Of a stretch of DNA of 64,000 bases, positions 8,785 to 19,299 are shown piece by piece (the stretch's first letter is position 1; each line of letters starts with the position of its first letter). Made by a program: the position numbers and the translations under genes. Location: NCBI RefSeq assembly GCF_032852305.1, contig NZ_CP136594.1, positions 2,021,501-2,085,500 of the forward strand, read 5' to 3'. The notes beneath the pieces are model-generated. The model was not told the origin of the DNA, did no database searches, and saw nothing but the letters and a program-made list of their open reading frames with translations. This stretch comes from Parasphingorhabdus sp. SCSIO 66989. Lineage in GTDB: Bacteria > Pseudomonadota > Alphaproteobacteria > Sphingomonadales > Sphingomonadaceae.

Positions 8785-10140
8785 ATGACAGACACACAAT
8801 CGCACGACGTTCATATTATCGGCGGTGGCCTTGCCGGCTCTGAAGCCGCCTGGCAACTCGCACAGGCCGGGCTGAAAGTCCGCCTGTCGGAAATGCGAGG
8901 ATCAGGGGATATGACCCCGGCGCATCAGACCGATGGTCTTGCCGAACTTGTCTGTTCCAACAGCTTCCGCTCGGACGATGCCGAACGCAATGCGGTGGGC
9001 CTGCTGCATGCGGAAATGCGTGCCTTGGATTCTATCATCATGGCGGCCGCAGAACTCGCCAAGGTTCCCGCGGGGTCGGCGCTCGCTGTAGACCGTGATA
9101 TCTTCTCTGATGAAGTCAGCAAACGGCTGACAAATCACCCGAATATTATCATTGTGCGTGAGCGCGTGGACAGCCTACCGAGCGAAGGCGCAACGATTGT
9201 CGCTACCGGCCCACTGACCGCTGCATCGCTTGCCGAGAGCATTGGTGCCGCCACCGGATCAGAGTCCCTCGCCTTTTTCGACGCGATTGCGCCGATTGTG
9301 CATCATCACAGCATCGATATGGATATCGCCTGGAAACAGTCGCGCTGGGACAAGGGCAGCGCCGATGGCGACGGCAAGGACTATATCAACTGCCCGATGG
9401 ACAAGGAGCAGTATCTCGCTTTCCATCAGGGCCTGATGGACGGCGAAAAGACCGATTTCAAACAATGGGAAAAGGATACCCCCTATTTTGAGGGCTGTAT
9501 GCCGATTGAAGTCATGGCGTCACGCGGCGTTGATACGCTGCGCTATGGCCCGATGAAGCCGGTCGGCCTGGACGATCCGCGTACCGGGCGCTGGCCCTAT
9601 GCCGTGGTGCAGTTGCGGCAGGATAACCGGCTCGGCACGTTGTGGAATATGGTCGGCTTTCAGACCAAGCTCAAATATGGCGCGCAGGTTGAGCTGTTCC
9701 GTACCATTCCCGGGCTGGAAAATGCCGAATTTGCGCGATTGGGCGGACTGCATCGCAACACATTTATCAATTCGCCGACATTGCTTGATCGCTCGCTAAG
9801 GCTCAAAAAAGCACCGCATATCCGCTTCGCCGGGCAGATTACCGGCTGCGAAGGCTATGTCGAAAGCGCTGCCGTCGGCCTGATGGCGGCACGCATGACC
9901 GCGGCTGAATTGCGTGGATCACCGCTTGATGCCCCGCCTCAAACAACAGCCTTGGGCGCCCTGCTCTCACATATCACCGGCGATGCCGATGCCAGCGATT
10001 ATCAGCCGATGAATGTCAATTTCGGCCTGTTCCCGCCGCTGGAAGGCAAGGTGAAGAAGAAGGAGCGCAAAGAAGCCTATACGGCGCGCGCGCGGGCGGA
10101 TCTGCAAAGCTGGTTGGGTGCTTTTTCGCAAGCGGCATAG
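8785..10140 (+). CDS. trmFO: Methylenetetrahydrofolate-tRNA-(uracil-5-)-methyltransferase
   Basis: The flavoenzyme that makes 5-methyluridine at position 54 of tRNA using methylene-THF and FADH2. The 451-residue protein begins at the ATG at 8785 so that the FAD dinucleotide loop ([10 protein letters not shown], residues 13-22) is at the N-terminus as in the family; a start 14 codons upstream adds only an unrelated leader. The conserved [11 protein letters not shown] holds Cys57, matching the active-site cysteine region, and [14 protein letters not shown] is the second diagnostic motif near the C-terminus. It is transcribed alone between repeat-rich gaps. Confidence 0.95.
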   Translation: MTDTQSHDVHIIGGGLAGSEAAWQLAQAGLKVRLSEMRGSGDMTPAHQTDGLAELVCSNSFRSDDAERNAVGLLHAEMRALDSIIMAAAELAKVPAGSALAVDRDIFSDEVSKRLTNHPNIIIVRERVDSLPSEGATIVATGPLTAASLAESIGAATGSESLAFFDAIAPIVHHHSIDMDIAWKQSRWDKGSADGDGKDYINCPMDKEQYLAFHQGLMDGEKTDFKQWEKDTPYFEGCMPIEVMASRGVDTLRYGPMKPVGLDDPRTGRWPYAVVQLRQDNRLGTLWNMVGFQTKLKYGAQVELFRTIPGLENAEFARLGGLHRNTFINSPTLLDRSLRLKKAPHIRFAGQITGCEGYVESAAVGLMAARMTAAELRGSPLDAPPQTTALGALLSHITGDADASDYQPMNVNFGLFPPLEGKVKKKERKEAYTARARADLQSWLGAFSQAA

Positions 10141-10151
10141 ACACCCGCTAT

Positions 10152-10182
10152 CGTTCGCCCTGAGCTTGTCGAAGGGTCGTTC
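10152..10182. repeat. Half copy of the CTGAGCTTGTCGAAGG repeat
   Basis: CGTTCGCCCTGAGCTTGTCG followed by AAGGGTCGTTC matches the left arm of the 8627-8686 element with its outer CGTTCG, but no right arm follows, so this is a truncated copy just after the trmFO stop. Confidence 0.55.
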
Positions 10183-10199
10183 TTCTAATGCTTTTATTC

Positions 10200-10259
10200 T
10201 CACGCAAAGACGCGAAGACGCTAAGAATTATCACTTTGCGTCTTCGCATCTTTGCGTGA
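10200..10259. repeat. CACGCAAAGACGC palindrome, copy 2 (well preserved)
   Basis: TCACGCAAAGACGCGAAGAC (from 10200) pairs almost perfectly with GTCTTCGCATCTTTGCGTGA (to 10259), giving about 20 bp of stem around an AT-rich loop. It is the intact relative of the element at 7855-7930 and may also work as a terminator for trmFO. Confidence 0.7.
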
Positions 10260-10297
10260 AACGAAATGTTCTAGAGTCGAATTCATTTACATTGAAT

Positions 10298-10380
10298 CGT
10301 CATTGCGAGGAGCGAAGCGACGCGGCAACCCAGAGCAGGTGCGTGTTGCCCTGGATTGCTTCGCTACGCTCGCAATGACG
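10298..10380. repeat. CGTCATTGCGAG...CTCGCAATGACG dispersed palindrome
   Basis: An 83-bp element bounded by CGTCATTGCGAG and CTCGCAATGACG, with inner arms AGCGAAGCGACGCGGCAA and CTGGATTGCTTCGCTACG. Sequences of this form are known as interspersed repeats in several bacterial phyla. With the two preceding repeats it fills the 299-bp gap between trmFO and the EF-hand gene, where I see no gene; a weak CCGC/GCGG hairpin follows near 10411. Confidence 0.75.
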
Positions 10381-10439
10381 TGTTTCAAGCTAAGTGAAAA
10401 ACAGTCTAAGACTTCCGCTTGCGCGGAGTTAGCAATTCT

Positions 10440-10904
10440 TCAGCACCGACAGCGCTCTTTCTTGCTCTTCCGCTTGGGCCGGGTCGTCGCAAACTCTTCC
10501 GGTGTCAGTTCCGCATCACCATCAGCATCCGCGTCTTCAAAGCGGTTGACCGTCGCCACCGCCCATTCCTCGAATGTCAGTAGATTATTGCCATCAATAT
10601 CCAGCTTGCGAAACGCCTTGCTGCGGCTACTCAGCATTTCATTGCGGGTAATACGCAGGTTGGAATCGCGATCATAACGGGCAAAGCGGCGTTGCTCGCG
10701 GGTTAGCTCGGTTGCCTCAGGCGGCTCAGGCCCTACCAGATCCGAAACATCGGCTTCGGGGAGTTCGCTATCGGGTGGTGCAATATCCTGCGGCGGTGGC
10801 TCGGCCTGAACGGCAACCTCTTCCTGTGCGTTGCCCAGCATATAGAGAAACCCGGCCAGCATCAGCATAAGGGTCGCAACGCCACCGATCAGATATTTGC
10901 CCAT
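10440..10904 (-). CDS. Membrane-anchored EF-hand protein
   Basis: A 154-residue protein with one N-terminal hydrophobic segment (about 5-25), then a Pro/Glu/Asp-rich spacer (28-65), then three EF-hand-like loops: DRDSNLRITRNE, DIDGNNLLTFEE and DADGDAELTPEE. It ends with a basic, Cys-containing tail (KRKSKKERCRC). The pattern implies calcium binding on the periplasmic side of the inner membrane. The start has AGGTGA just upstream. It lies 46 bp downstream of the squalene/phytoene-synthase-like gene in the same direction. Specific role unknown. Confidence 0.8.
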   Translation of the reverse strand: MGKYLIGGVATLMLMLAGFLYMLGNAQEEVAVQAEPPPQDIAPPDSELPEADVSDLVGPEPPEATELTREQRRFARYDRDSNLRITRNEMLSSRSKAFRKLDIDGNNLLTFEEWAVATVNRFEDADADGDAELTPEEFATTRPKRKSKKERCRC

Positions 10905-10950
10905 CTGTCACCTCATCTATTGAGAGGTAAAGGGATATAACAGGCAAAGC

Positions 10951-11610
10951 CTAGCCTGTCAGGCCGCGCCTGATAATCCGCACCGCCATGGATGGGCGCA
11001 TAAGGGGTTTGTCCCAAGCATCATACAGGCCATCGCGGATAATCATGTCGCGGATAATCGCAACCAGTCTCAGCTTGCGCTCCAGCTTTACCTTGGCAAG
11101 CGGGGTAATCTGGCTGATCAGCGCTTCCTTTGCTGTCACCGCAGCCGCATCATCATAGCGGCCCATGCGCAGATCATCCCATAACGCATAACAGCCCATT
11201 AGCTGTTCTAATTCGGCAAATGGTGCAATCTCGCTTACCTCAGCCAATGCCCTGCCCAGCATGGTCCCGCGCTGTTCGGCATGGACACCCGCTTCTTCGC
11301 CCTCGCTATCGGCAATATAGCCTTCCCAGGCATCGATAATCGGCACCAATATCAGTTTTGGAAAGCCGGGCTGTTCATTAAGCATCAGCAGCAGCGGATG
11401 ACCGGTGCGGCGATCTTTGGAGGTGCCATTGATGACGTCACGCCACCATGCATAACGCATCTGACCAAGCAACATCTCGCTGGTGCTGTCACAGATCTTG
11501 CCGCCAATGGCATCCATCGCAAGCACGGTTTCCTGAGCCTTGCGCACCGATGCCGGCGCATAGGCCAGAGCCAGTCGCTGCCATGGCGCCAGATGTAGCG
11601 GATCATCCAT
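10951..11610 (-). CDS. Squalene/phytoene synthase-like protein (possibly NDUFAF6-like)
   Basis: The 219-residue protein shows the isoprenoid synthase helical pattern of the SQS/PSY family, most clearly MLLGQMRYAWWRDVI near residue 50 and LMGCYALWDDLRMG near 140. I do not see the two Asp-rich DxxxD-type motifs that active squalene and phytoene synthases need, and it is shorter than those enzymes (about 280-340 residues). The Q-M-R-x-x-W-W-R element also occurs in mitochondrial complex I assembly factor NDUFAF6, so an assembly or structural role is as likely as catalysis. Probably cotranscribed with the EF-hand gene. Confidence 0.7.
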   Translation of the reverse strand: MDDPLHLAPWQRLALAYAPASVRKAQETVLAMDAIGGKICDSTSEMLLGQMRYAWWRDVINGTSKDRRTGHPLLLMLNEQPGFPKLILVPIIDAWEGYIADSEGEEAGVHAEQRGTMLGRALAEVSEIAPFAELEQLMGCYALWDDLRMGRYDDAAAVTAKEALISQITPLAKVKLERKLRLVAIIRDMIIRDGLYDAWDKPLMRPSMAVRIIRRGLTG

Positions 11611-11744
11611 CGCGGCCTATTCCGATGCCTCGCTGCGGAAAGCAAGTTTAATGTCATTTTAACCCTGTTCCTTAGAAACCCGATCATCACTTCCCCTCTA
11701 TAACTCCGCCGAATGATCGCGCGCATGGGGCCTCATAGGGCCAG

Positions 11745-13547
11745 ATGCAGCGTGAACGGATGGGTATGAGCATGATGAACAAAAAACTCGCAATCTTTGC
11801 TCTGGTGGATTTGCTGATGCGCCTACGCCGCAGCGTTGCGGGTAACACATTGGCCATGGTCGCTGCAGGACTGGTGCCGCTTACCGCGATGATAGGCAGC
11901 GGCGTTGATATGAGCCGCGCCTATATGGTGAAATCACGCCTGCAACAGGCCTGTGATGCGGGCGTATTGGCGGGCCGCAAGGCAATGGCCGATGGCGAAT
12001 ACACCACCGCCGCAAAAGGCATTGCCGAAGACTATTTCGATATCAATTTCCCCAATGACTATATGGAATCGACCAACGCGTCGTTCACCACGGACAATCC
12101 CGCTGGTGGATCGACCGTTGTCGGCAATGCCTCTGTCACCGTGCCTACGGTGATTATGCGCATGTTCAATATCGATGGCATGGATATGGCGGTTAACTGC
12201 ACCGCACAGCTGGAAATCGCCAATTCGGACATCACCTTCGTGCTCGATAACACGGGATCGATGGCGTGTCCGGAAAACTCAAATACGGACCAATGCAATC
12301 GGTACTTTGTTGCGAATGGATATGTCCCTGTAGAGGGAGTTGCTTTTGAGGGGCTATCACAAACTTCCCGATTGGCGGCCCTAAGGACCGCGATGGACAG
12401 CTTTTACAGTACCATCGATGACGCTGCTGAAAATAGCGGAGCAAGGGTGCGCTATGCTTTTGTTCCCTATTCGCAAACCGTAAACACCGGCTATCTATTG
12501 CAACCAGACCATATTGTTAATGAGCATAGCTACCAGTCAACCGAACTCGAAACTATAGAGTATTTTCGCAGCCAAAATCCGACCTATACGGCAGATTGCG
12601 ATAGGTATTTTGGAACCTGGCCGGGCTATCGCGTCTATGGCCGTTACGATGCCACTTATGGTGGTTGTATCTGGGATGAGGAGCGCCGTGTCTATCGGCA
12701 GGTAACATTTGACGTATCGAATTATAAGGCCGGCATAGCAACACAAGACCCGACTGAACGGACGAGTAATAGCTATACTTGGGCCGGCTGTATCGAGGAG
12801 CGTGACACGATTGGCACCGGTGCGATCTCCTTTGATATCGGCAGTGGCCAGTTTTCTCCATCAGGATTGTTTGACCTTGATATAGATGGTGCGCCCTTTG
12901 ACGACGCAACCCGTTGGAGACCGTATTGGCCGGAAATATCGGTTCGCCGGTTCTTCGGTATAGAATCTACGACCGATGTTGACGAGACGCGCACACCGCA
13001 GGTCGCGTGTCCCGCACGATCTGCAACCCTAGCGCAATATGCAAATCTTGCAGACTATCAGACCTTCAATCAGAGCTTGATACCCGATGGAGGTACATAT
13101 CACGACATCGGCCTTCTTTGGGGAGCAAGACTGTCGTCAACAACGGGTATCTTCAGTGCAAATGTTCAGGAAGCCCCTAATAATGGTGGTTTTGTCGGCC
13201 GACACCTTGTGTGGATGACGGACGGTGATCTTGGGGCCAGCACCAGCGCCTATAGTTCCTATGGAATTGAGCGCCATGATGGTCGCATAACCGGGGTCGT
13301 AAACGGAGAATCTGACGAATATGGTGCTCAAGTGCCAAATATTGAAACGCGATATACCGAGCTCTGCCGCGCCATAAAGGCAAAGGGCATCCGTCTTTGG
13401 GTTGTCGCTTTCAACACAGCACTCACGACCGAGTTGACCGATTGCGCCAGCCCGAACAGTTCCTATGTCGCAAATAATGCGTCAGAATTGAACACTGCCT
13501 TCGCCATAATCGCCGAGCAGATTGCAGAATTGAGGCTTACCGAATGA
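11745..13547 (+). CDS. TadG-like pilus assembly protein with von Willebrand A domain
   Basis: Up to 600 residues. The N-terminus has a prepilin-like segment (SVAG then NTLAMVAAGLVPLTAMIGSG) and the TadG signature DMSRAYMVKSRLQQACDAG. A VWA domain starts near 165 with the MIDAS VLDNTGSM and is interrupted by a long, Tyr/Asp-rich, cysteine-containing insertion (about 180-430); the C-terminal VWA part (WMTDGDLGA, then KAKGIRLWVVAFNT) resumes later. Tad secretion places such proteins at the cell surface in adhesion. Five in-frame ATGs (11745, 11760, 11766, 11772, 11775) make the exact start uncertain. Its stop overlaps the next gene by 4 bp. Confidence 0.85.
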   Translation: MQRERMGMSMMNKKLAIFALVDLLMRLRRSVAGNTLAMVAAGLVPLTAMIGSGVDMSRAYMVKSRLQQACDAGVLAGRKAMADGEYTTAAKGIAEDYFDINFPNDYMESTNASFTTDNPAGGSTVVGNASVTVPTVIMRMFNIDGMDMAVNCTAQLEIANSDITFVLDNTGSMACPENSNTDQCNRYFVANGYVPVEGVAFEGLSQTSRLAALRTAMDSFYSTIDDAAENSGARVRYAFVPYSQTVNTGYLLQPDHIVNEHSYQSTELETIEYFRSQNPTYTADCDRYFGTWPGYRVYGRYDATYGGCIWDEERRVYRQVTFDVSNYKAGIATQDPTERTSNSYTWAGCIEERDTIGTGAISFDIGSGQFSPSGLFDLDIDGAPFDDATRWRPYWPEISVRRFFGIESTTDVDETRTPQVACPARSATLAQYANLADYQTFNQSLIPDGGTYHDIGLLWGARLSSTTGIFSANVQEAPNNGGFVGRHLVWMTDGDLGASTSAYSSYGIERHDGRITGVVNGESDEYGAQVPNIETRYTELCRAIKAKGIRLWVVAFNTALTTELTDCASPNSSYVANNASELNTAFAIIAEQIAELRLTE

Positions 13548-14149
13548 TGCCCGGTTTTTCTCTGCTGCATCGCCTAAAAGGGTGCCGCAAAGGCGCCACG
13601 CTCATTGAGTTCGCGATTATTGCGCCAACATTTCTGTTGTTGCTTATGGGCGCTTTTGACATCGGCTATTCGGTATTTCTGCGCGCCACATTGGCAGGTT
13701 CAGTGGCTGAGGCAGCGCGCTCTTCAACGCTGGAAACTGCACCGGGCAGTGTTAATGCCATTGATGCCGAAGTGACCAGCCAGATGCAAAACATCAACAA
13801 CAGCGCCCAACTGACCTTTGAACGCACCAGCTATTATGACTTTGCCGATATTGCCCGTCCTGAGGTGATCGTTACCGACGATAATAGCGACGGTTTCTGC
13901 GATCCTGGTGAGACCTTTGACGACGAGAACGGCAATGGCAATTGGGATGCCGATCTTGGCGAAGCAGGTATTGGCGGCCCGCGCGATATCGTTCTGTATC
14001 GCGTAACCATGACCTATCCGCGGATATTTCCACTTTATGGACTGTTGGGTATCTCGCAAACCGGCCAAATGGTGCATGAATCGGTGCTGCGAAACCAGCC
14101 CTATGGCCAGCAGGATATTCCGCCTGAAGTTAGCAGGGAGACATGCTGA
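13544..14149 (+). CDS. TadE-family protein with calcium-loop-like insert
   Basis: A 201-residue pseudopilin-like protein. The prepilin-peptidase context is RKG then ATLIEFAIIAPTFLLLLMGA, with Glu five residues after the expected cleavage as in TadE. Residues 111-140 (DDNSDGFCDPGETFDD, then NGNGNWDADLG) are Asp/Asn/Gly-rich loops of the calcium-binding kind often found in alphaproteobacterial TadE proteins. It overlaps the TadG-like gene upstream by 4 bp and the second TadE gene downstream by 1 bp, forming a tight three-gene operon. Confidence 0.85.
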   Translation: MMPGFSLLHRLKGCRKGATLIEFAIIAPTFLLLLMGAFDIGYSVFLRATLAGSVAEAARSSTLETAPGSVNAIDAEVTSQMQNINNSAQLTFERTSYYDFADIARPEVIVTDDNSDGFCDPGETFDDENGNGNWDADLGEAGIGGPRDIVLYRVTMTYPRIFPLYGLLGISQTGQMVHESVLRNQPYGQQDIPPEVSRETC

Positions 14150-14850
14150 TGACCTCCACCGCTTCACCTGAAACATTGCGCAAACGCCCATTACGAGGAC
14201 TGTTCAAGCACCTTGGCAAAAGCAAGAGCGGACTTGCTCTAACGGAATTTGCCTTCAGCCTCCCGATCTTTCTCGGGCTCGGCATGTTCGGTACCGAGAT
14301 GGCCTATCTCGCGATTACCAGTATGAATGTCAGCCAGGCCGCGCTCAGCCTTGCCGATAATGCATCGCGTATGGGCCAGACCGTTACCGGTTCGTCCTCA
14401 AAAACCATCTATCGCTCGGATGTGAACTCGGTTTTTGCCGGTGCGCGCTTGCAAGGGGATGAGATTGATTTGCTGGAAAATGGTCGAGTGATCCTTTCCA
14501 GTCTGGAAACCACCAATAACGGTCGCTGGCAAAGAATCCGCTGGCAGCGTTGTATTGGAACGAAAAACTACAGTTCAGATTATGGCCCTCAGGGGATTAA
14601 CGAGCGCAATGACAGCTCATTTGTCGGCATGGGCCCTGCGGGTGAGGAAATCCGGGCAGAGCGCGGCAGCGCTGTGATGTATGTCGAGATATTCTATGAA
14701 TATCCGGGCCTTTTTGGCGACAGTTTTGTGTCCGGTCAGGTGATCAAGCACGAAGCCGCCTTCACCATCCGCGATGATCGCAATCTAGCCGAAGGCGTCG
14801 CAAATGATGGTGCGCGGAACCCGCACTGTAACCGCTTTACCGCGTCATAA
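14149..14850 (+). CDS. Second TadE-family protein
   Basis: A 233-residue minor pseudopilin-like protein. KSKSG then LALTEFAFSLPIFLGLGMFG is the class III signal with Glu at +5. The following ectodomain has EMAYLAITSMNVSQAALSLAD, typical of this family, and two cysteines in the C-terminal half. The ATG at 14149 is preferred because AGGGAG lies 8 bases upstream; an ATG at 14143 sits only 2 bases from it. The last gene of the Tad-like trio, ending 9 bases from the convergent pdhB stop. No TadA/B/C, CpaB or Flp pilin gene is nearby. Confidence 0.8.
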   Translation: MTSTASPETLRKRPLRGLFKHLGKSKSGLALTEFAFSLPIFLGLGMFGTEMAYLAITSMNVSQAALSLADNASRMGQTVTGSSSKTIYRSDVNSVFAGARLQGDEIDLLENGRVILSSLETTNNGRWQRIRWQRCIGTKNYSSDYGPQGINERNDSSFVGMGPAGEEIRAERGSAVMYVEIFYEYPGLFGDSFVSGQVIKHEAAFTIRDDRNLAEGVANDGARNPHCNRFTAS

Positions 14851-14859
14851 GAGCCGCGC

Positions 14860-16230
14860 TCAGCCGTCGACGTAACAAACCTTGCGCACCGCCGCGATTA
14901 CGCGCTCGGCATCGACCAGCGCCAATTCTTCCAGATTGGCGGCATAGGGCAGCGGCACATCTTCATTGGTGACGCGTAATACCGGCGCATCGAGGTCGTC
15001 AAAGCCTTCTTCCATGGCGATCGCGGCGATTTCGCTGGCGATGGAACAGGTGGGCCAGCCTTCTTCAACCACCACCATGCGGTTGGTCTTGGCGAGGCTA
15101 TCGAGCACAGCCTGTTTATCCAGCGGACGCAGGGTGCGCAAATCGATGACTTCGGCATCAATGCCCTGCCCCGCCAGCGCATCGGCGGCTTCGAGCGCTA
15201 TGCCGACACCGATGGAATAGCTGACAATGGTGACGTCAGCACCCTCGCGCATGGTGCGCGCTTTGCCGATGGGCAGCACATAATCGTCAATCTCGGGAAT
15301 ATCGAAGCTGCGGCCGTAAAGCAGTTCATTTTCCAGGAAAACCACCGGGTCTTCGGTGCGGATGGCCGCCTTGAGCAAGCCCTTGGCATCGGCGGCGTCA
15401 TAGGGTGAGATCACGATCAGGCCGGGGACGCTGGCATACCAGGGGCCGAAGTTCTGGCTATGCTGCGCGGCAACGCGGCTTGCTGCGCCATTGGGGCCGC
15501 GAAACACCACCGGGCAACGCATCTGCCCGCCAGACATATAGTTGGTCTTGGCCGCAGAGTTGATGATATGGTCAATCGCCTGCATGGCGAAGTTGAAGGT
15601 CATAAACTCGACAATCGGACGCAATCCGCCCATGGACGCGCCGGTACCAACGCCGGCAAAGCCATATTCGGTAATTGGTGTATCGATCACCCGGCGGTCG
15701 CCAAATTCTTCCAGCAAGCCCTGGGTAACCTTGTAAGCACCCTGATACTCGGCAACTTCCTCGCCCATGACGAAAACACGGTCATCGCTGCGCATTTCCT
15801 CGGCCATGGCGTCACGCAATGCTTCGCGGACGGTGATCGGGACCATGTTGGTACCTTCCGGCACTGCAGGATCGCTGGCACGCTCAATGGTTGCAGGAGC
15901 CACAGATGCTGGTGCAGGCGCGGCGCTGGCTGCTGGCGCGGGAGCAGGTGCCGGTTCAGGCGCTGCAGCGGCAGGCGCAGCTTCCTCGCCCTCACCTGCC
16001 ATGCGCGCAATCACGGTGCCGACGGCGACATTCTCTGTGCCTTCTGCGACCAATATCTCGACAATCTCGCCCTCGTCGATCGACTCAAATTCCATCGTCG
16101 CTTTGTCGGTCTCAATCTCGGCGAGAATATCGCCGGACTCAACCGTATCACCAACCTTGACCAGCCATTTGGCAAGTGTGCCTTCTTCCATGGTGGGCGA
16201 AAGCGCGGGCATTTTCAGATCAATAGCCAT
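14860..16230 (-). CDS. pdhB: Pyruvate dehydrogenase E1 component, beta subunit, with lipoyl domain
   Basis: With PdhA it decarboxylates pyruvate and passes the acetyl group to lipoate on E2. The 456-residue protein has an N-terminal lipoyl domain (residues 1-80; lipoyl-lysine in [13 protein letters not shown]), an Ala/Pro hinge (about 80-125), and the transketolase-like E1 beta domain ([56 protein letters not shown]). E1 beta with its own lipoyl domain is a hallmark of alphaproteobacteria. The ATG at 16230 overlaps the pdhA stop by one base (TGATG). The E2 gene is not in the window. Confidence 0.96.
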   Translation of the reverse strand: MAIDLKMPALSPTMEEGTLAKWLVKVGDTVESGDILAEIETDKATMEFESIDEGEIVEILVAEGTENVAVGTVIARMAGEGEEAAPAAAAPEPAPAPAPAASAAPAPASVAPATIERASDPAVPEGTNMVPITVREALRDAMAEEMRSDDRVFVMGEEVAEYQGAYKVTQGLLEEFGDRRVIDTPITEYGFAGVGTGASMGGLRPIVEFMTFNFAMQAIDHIINSAAKTNYMSGGQMRCPVVFRGPNGAASRVAAQHSQNFGPWYASVPGLIVISPYDAADAKGLLKAAIRTEDPVVFLENELLYGRSFDIPEIDDYVLPIGKARTMREGADVTIVSYSIGVGIALEAADALAGQGIDAEVIDLRTLRPLDKQAVLDSLAKTNRMVVVEEGWPTCSIASEIAAIAMEEGFDDLDAPVLRVTNEDVPLPYAANLEELALVDAERVIAAVRKVCYVDG

Positions 16231-17261
16231 CAATATTGCTCCACCAGCACGTCAGTATAGAGCTCATTCGGCTCCGGCTCGGGCGAAGTTTCTGCAAAAT
16301 CAGCAGCTTCCGCGACGATCTTGCGAATTTCCTTGTCGATCGCTTTCAGGTCTTCTTCCTTGACCTTCTTCTTGATCAGCTCCGCCTTGGCCGCCTCAAT
16401 CGGGTCAGACTTTTCGCGCACTGACTGGACTTCGTCACGGCTGCGATATTTGGCCGGGTCAGACATGGAGTGACCGCGATAGCGATAGGTTTTCAGTTCC
16501 AGCAAGATCGGGCCATTGCCGCCGCGCACATAGTCAAGCGCCATTTCCGCCGCACCGCGCACTTGCAGCACGTCCATGCCATCGACCTGCACGCCCGGGA
16601 TACGGAAGCTCTCGCCACGGCGATACAGCTGATCCTCGGCCGAAGAGCGGTTGACGCTGGTACCCATCGCGTATTGGTTATTTTCAATCGCGAAAATCAC
16701 CGGAAGCTTCCACAGCTCGGCCATGTTGAAGCTCTCATAGACCTGGCCCTGATTGGCTGCACCATCACCGAAATAGGTGAGGCAAACGCCGCCATCATCG
16801 CGATATTTATGGGCAAAGCCGAGGCCGGTCCCGAGCGATACCTGCGCGCCGACAATGCCATGCCCACCATAGAATTTCTGCTCAACGCTGAACATGTGCA
16901 TCGAACCGCCCTTGCCTTCGGAGATACCCGCAGCGCGTCCGGTGAGTTCGGCCATAATCACTTTTGGATCAATGCCATAGGCGAGCATATGACCATGGTC
17001 GCGATAGCCGGTGATGACGCTGTCTTCACCTTCATTCATCGCCGATTGCAAACCAACCGCAACTGCTTCCTGACCGATATAGAGATGGCAAAAACCACCG
17101 ATCAGACCGAGACCATATAGCTGACCCGCCTTCTCCTCAAACCGCCGGATAAGCAGCATCTGGCGATAGAATTCGAGCAGTTCATCCTTGCTCGCTTTAT
17201 AGCGCACCAGCTTTTTCGGCTTGGCTTTGGTATCAGCTTTTGCAGATGGTTTTTGCGCCAT
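16230..17261 (-). CDS. pdhA: Pyruvate dehydrogenase E1 component, alpha subunit
   Basis: The 343-residue thiamine-diphosphate subunit. It contains the TPP-binding signature [15 protein letters not shown] ending in ENNQYAMG, the [12 protein letters not shown] entry motif, [11 protein letters not shown], and [11 protein letters not shown] in the phosphorylation-loop region. The N-terminus is Lys/Ala-rich ([16 protein letters not shown]). The start at 17261 follows an AAGGAC site; a start 40 codons upstream would add a non-conserved leader. It is followed without a gap by pdhB, so one transcript supplies both halves of E1. Confidence 0.96.
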   Translation of the reverse strand: MAQKPSAKADTKAKPKKLVRYKASKDELLEFYRQMLLIRRFEEKAGQLYGLGLIGGFCHLYIGQEAVAVGLQSAMNEGEDSVITGYRDHGHMLAYGIDPKVIMAELTGRAAGISEGKGGSMHMFSVEQKFYGGHGIVGAQVSLGTGLGFAHKYRDDGGVCLTYFGDGAANQGQVYESFNMAELWKLPVIFAIENNQYAMGTSVNRSSAEDQLYRRGESFRIPGVQVDGMDVLQVRGAAEMALDYVRGGNGPILLELKTYRYRGHSMSDPAKYRSRDEVQSVREKSDPIEAAKAELIKKKVKEEDLKAIDKEIRKIVAEAADFAETSPEPEPNELYTDVLVEQY

Positions 17262-17396
17262 GGCAAAGTCCTTGTTCCGGGGAGGGATGACGGAGCTATA
17301 TGCGATATATCCCCGATAGCGCAATGGCTTATCCAGCGCATTCACCGTCTTTGAATATGTATACAAGAAAAGCGCGGGCAACGCGCTGCCAAGGGC

Positions 17397-17726
17397 TTAG
17401 TTCAGAGGAACAACAATTTCGTCGGGATGGACGACATTCAGCTCTTTGCGGATCAGTTCACCGGCCAGATCAGGGTCGGCTTTGCCCGGTTGCAGCAGAT
17501 TGATGCGGTTTTCCAGAGCAGCCTCTTTCTCGGTCAAGGCGGCAAGTTCGGCTTTGCGCTCCTGCAATCGCTGCTGATAGTCGCCCCATGCCAGCACGCC
17601 GGTAGGCCCCAGCACAGCATAGGCGCTAATGGCCAGCAGACACAAAAGCGCCAGACCGGACCCCAATTTGGAGCGCACTTTAGCTGCAGGAGTTTGTTGC
17701 TTAACCATCGCAATCTGTTGAATCAC
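17397..17726 (-). CDS. ftsB: Septum formation initiator, FtsB/DivIC family
   Basis: A 109-residue bitopic membrane protein: short cytoplasmic N-terminus, transmembrane helix at about 21-40 (GSGLALLCLLAISAYAVLGP), then a periplasmic coiled coil (about 50-78) and a short C-terminal domain with LIRKELNVVHPDEIVVP. FtsB links FtsL and FtsQ in the divisome and helps activate septal peptidoglycan synthesis. The start could be the GTG at 17726 or the ATG at 17708. The eno-ftsB-pdhA order is common in alphaproteobacteria and supports the call. Confidence 0.88.
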   Translation of the reverse strand: MIQQIAMVKQQTPAAKVRSKLGSGLALLCLLAISAYAVLGPTGVLAWGDYQQRLQERKAELAALTEKEAALENRINLLQPGKADPDLAGELIRKELNVVHPDEIVVPLN

Positions 17727-17763
17727 AAAAGATTCCGCGTTGCAAGCACCAATTGGAGAATAA

Positions 17764-17797
17764 GGCCCGAAATACGTCAGACAGAGTATTTCAGGCC
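17764..17797 (-). terminator. Hairpin downstream of eno
   Basis: On the minus strand GGCCTGAAATAC pairs with GTATTTCGGGCC around a 10-base loop, 14 bases after the eno stop, followed by TTATT. It probably ends or attenuates transcription between eno and ftsB. Confidence 0.6.
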
Positions 17798-17810
17798 ATG
17801 TATTGCGAAT

Positions 17811-19172
<1,362 letters not shown>

Positions 19173-19196
19173 CTATACCCAGCGGGATAAACATTA

Positions 19197-19229
19197 TTGA
19201 CAAGAAAAGGATTGATTTCATGCTATAAG
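19197..19229 (+). promoter_or_regulatory. Candidate promoter for the YqjD/YqjE-like operon
   Basis: TGCTATAAG (19221-19229) reads as an extended -10 box, with TTGACA at 19197-19202 upstream. The 21-base spacing is too long for a textbook promoter, so the extended -10 would have to dominate. It lies about 70 bases before the GTG at 19300, in the gap divergent from eno. Confidence 0.35.
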
Positions 19230-19299
19230 CCAGCAAGGGCAAGCGCGAGTGCGGGCGGTTTTCCGCTTGATGCACATAGTCATGGAAGGACCACATTCA

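Noticed and set aside
15460-16260. Open frame opposite pdhB with Cys/Arg/Gly-rich repeats
   Set aside because: The repeats are the reverse reading of the Ala/Pro hinge of PdhB.
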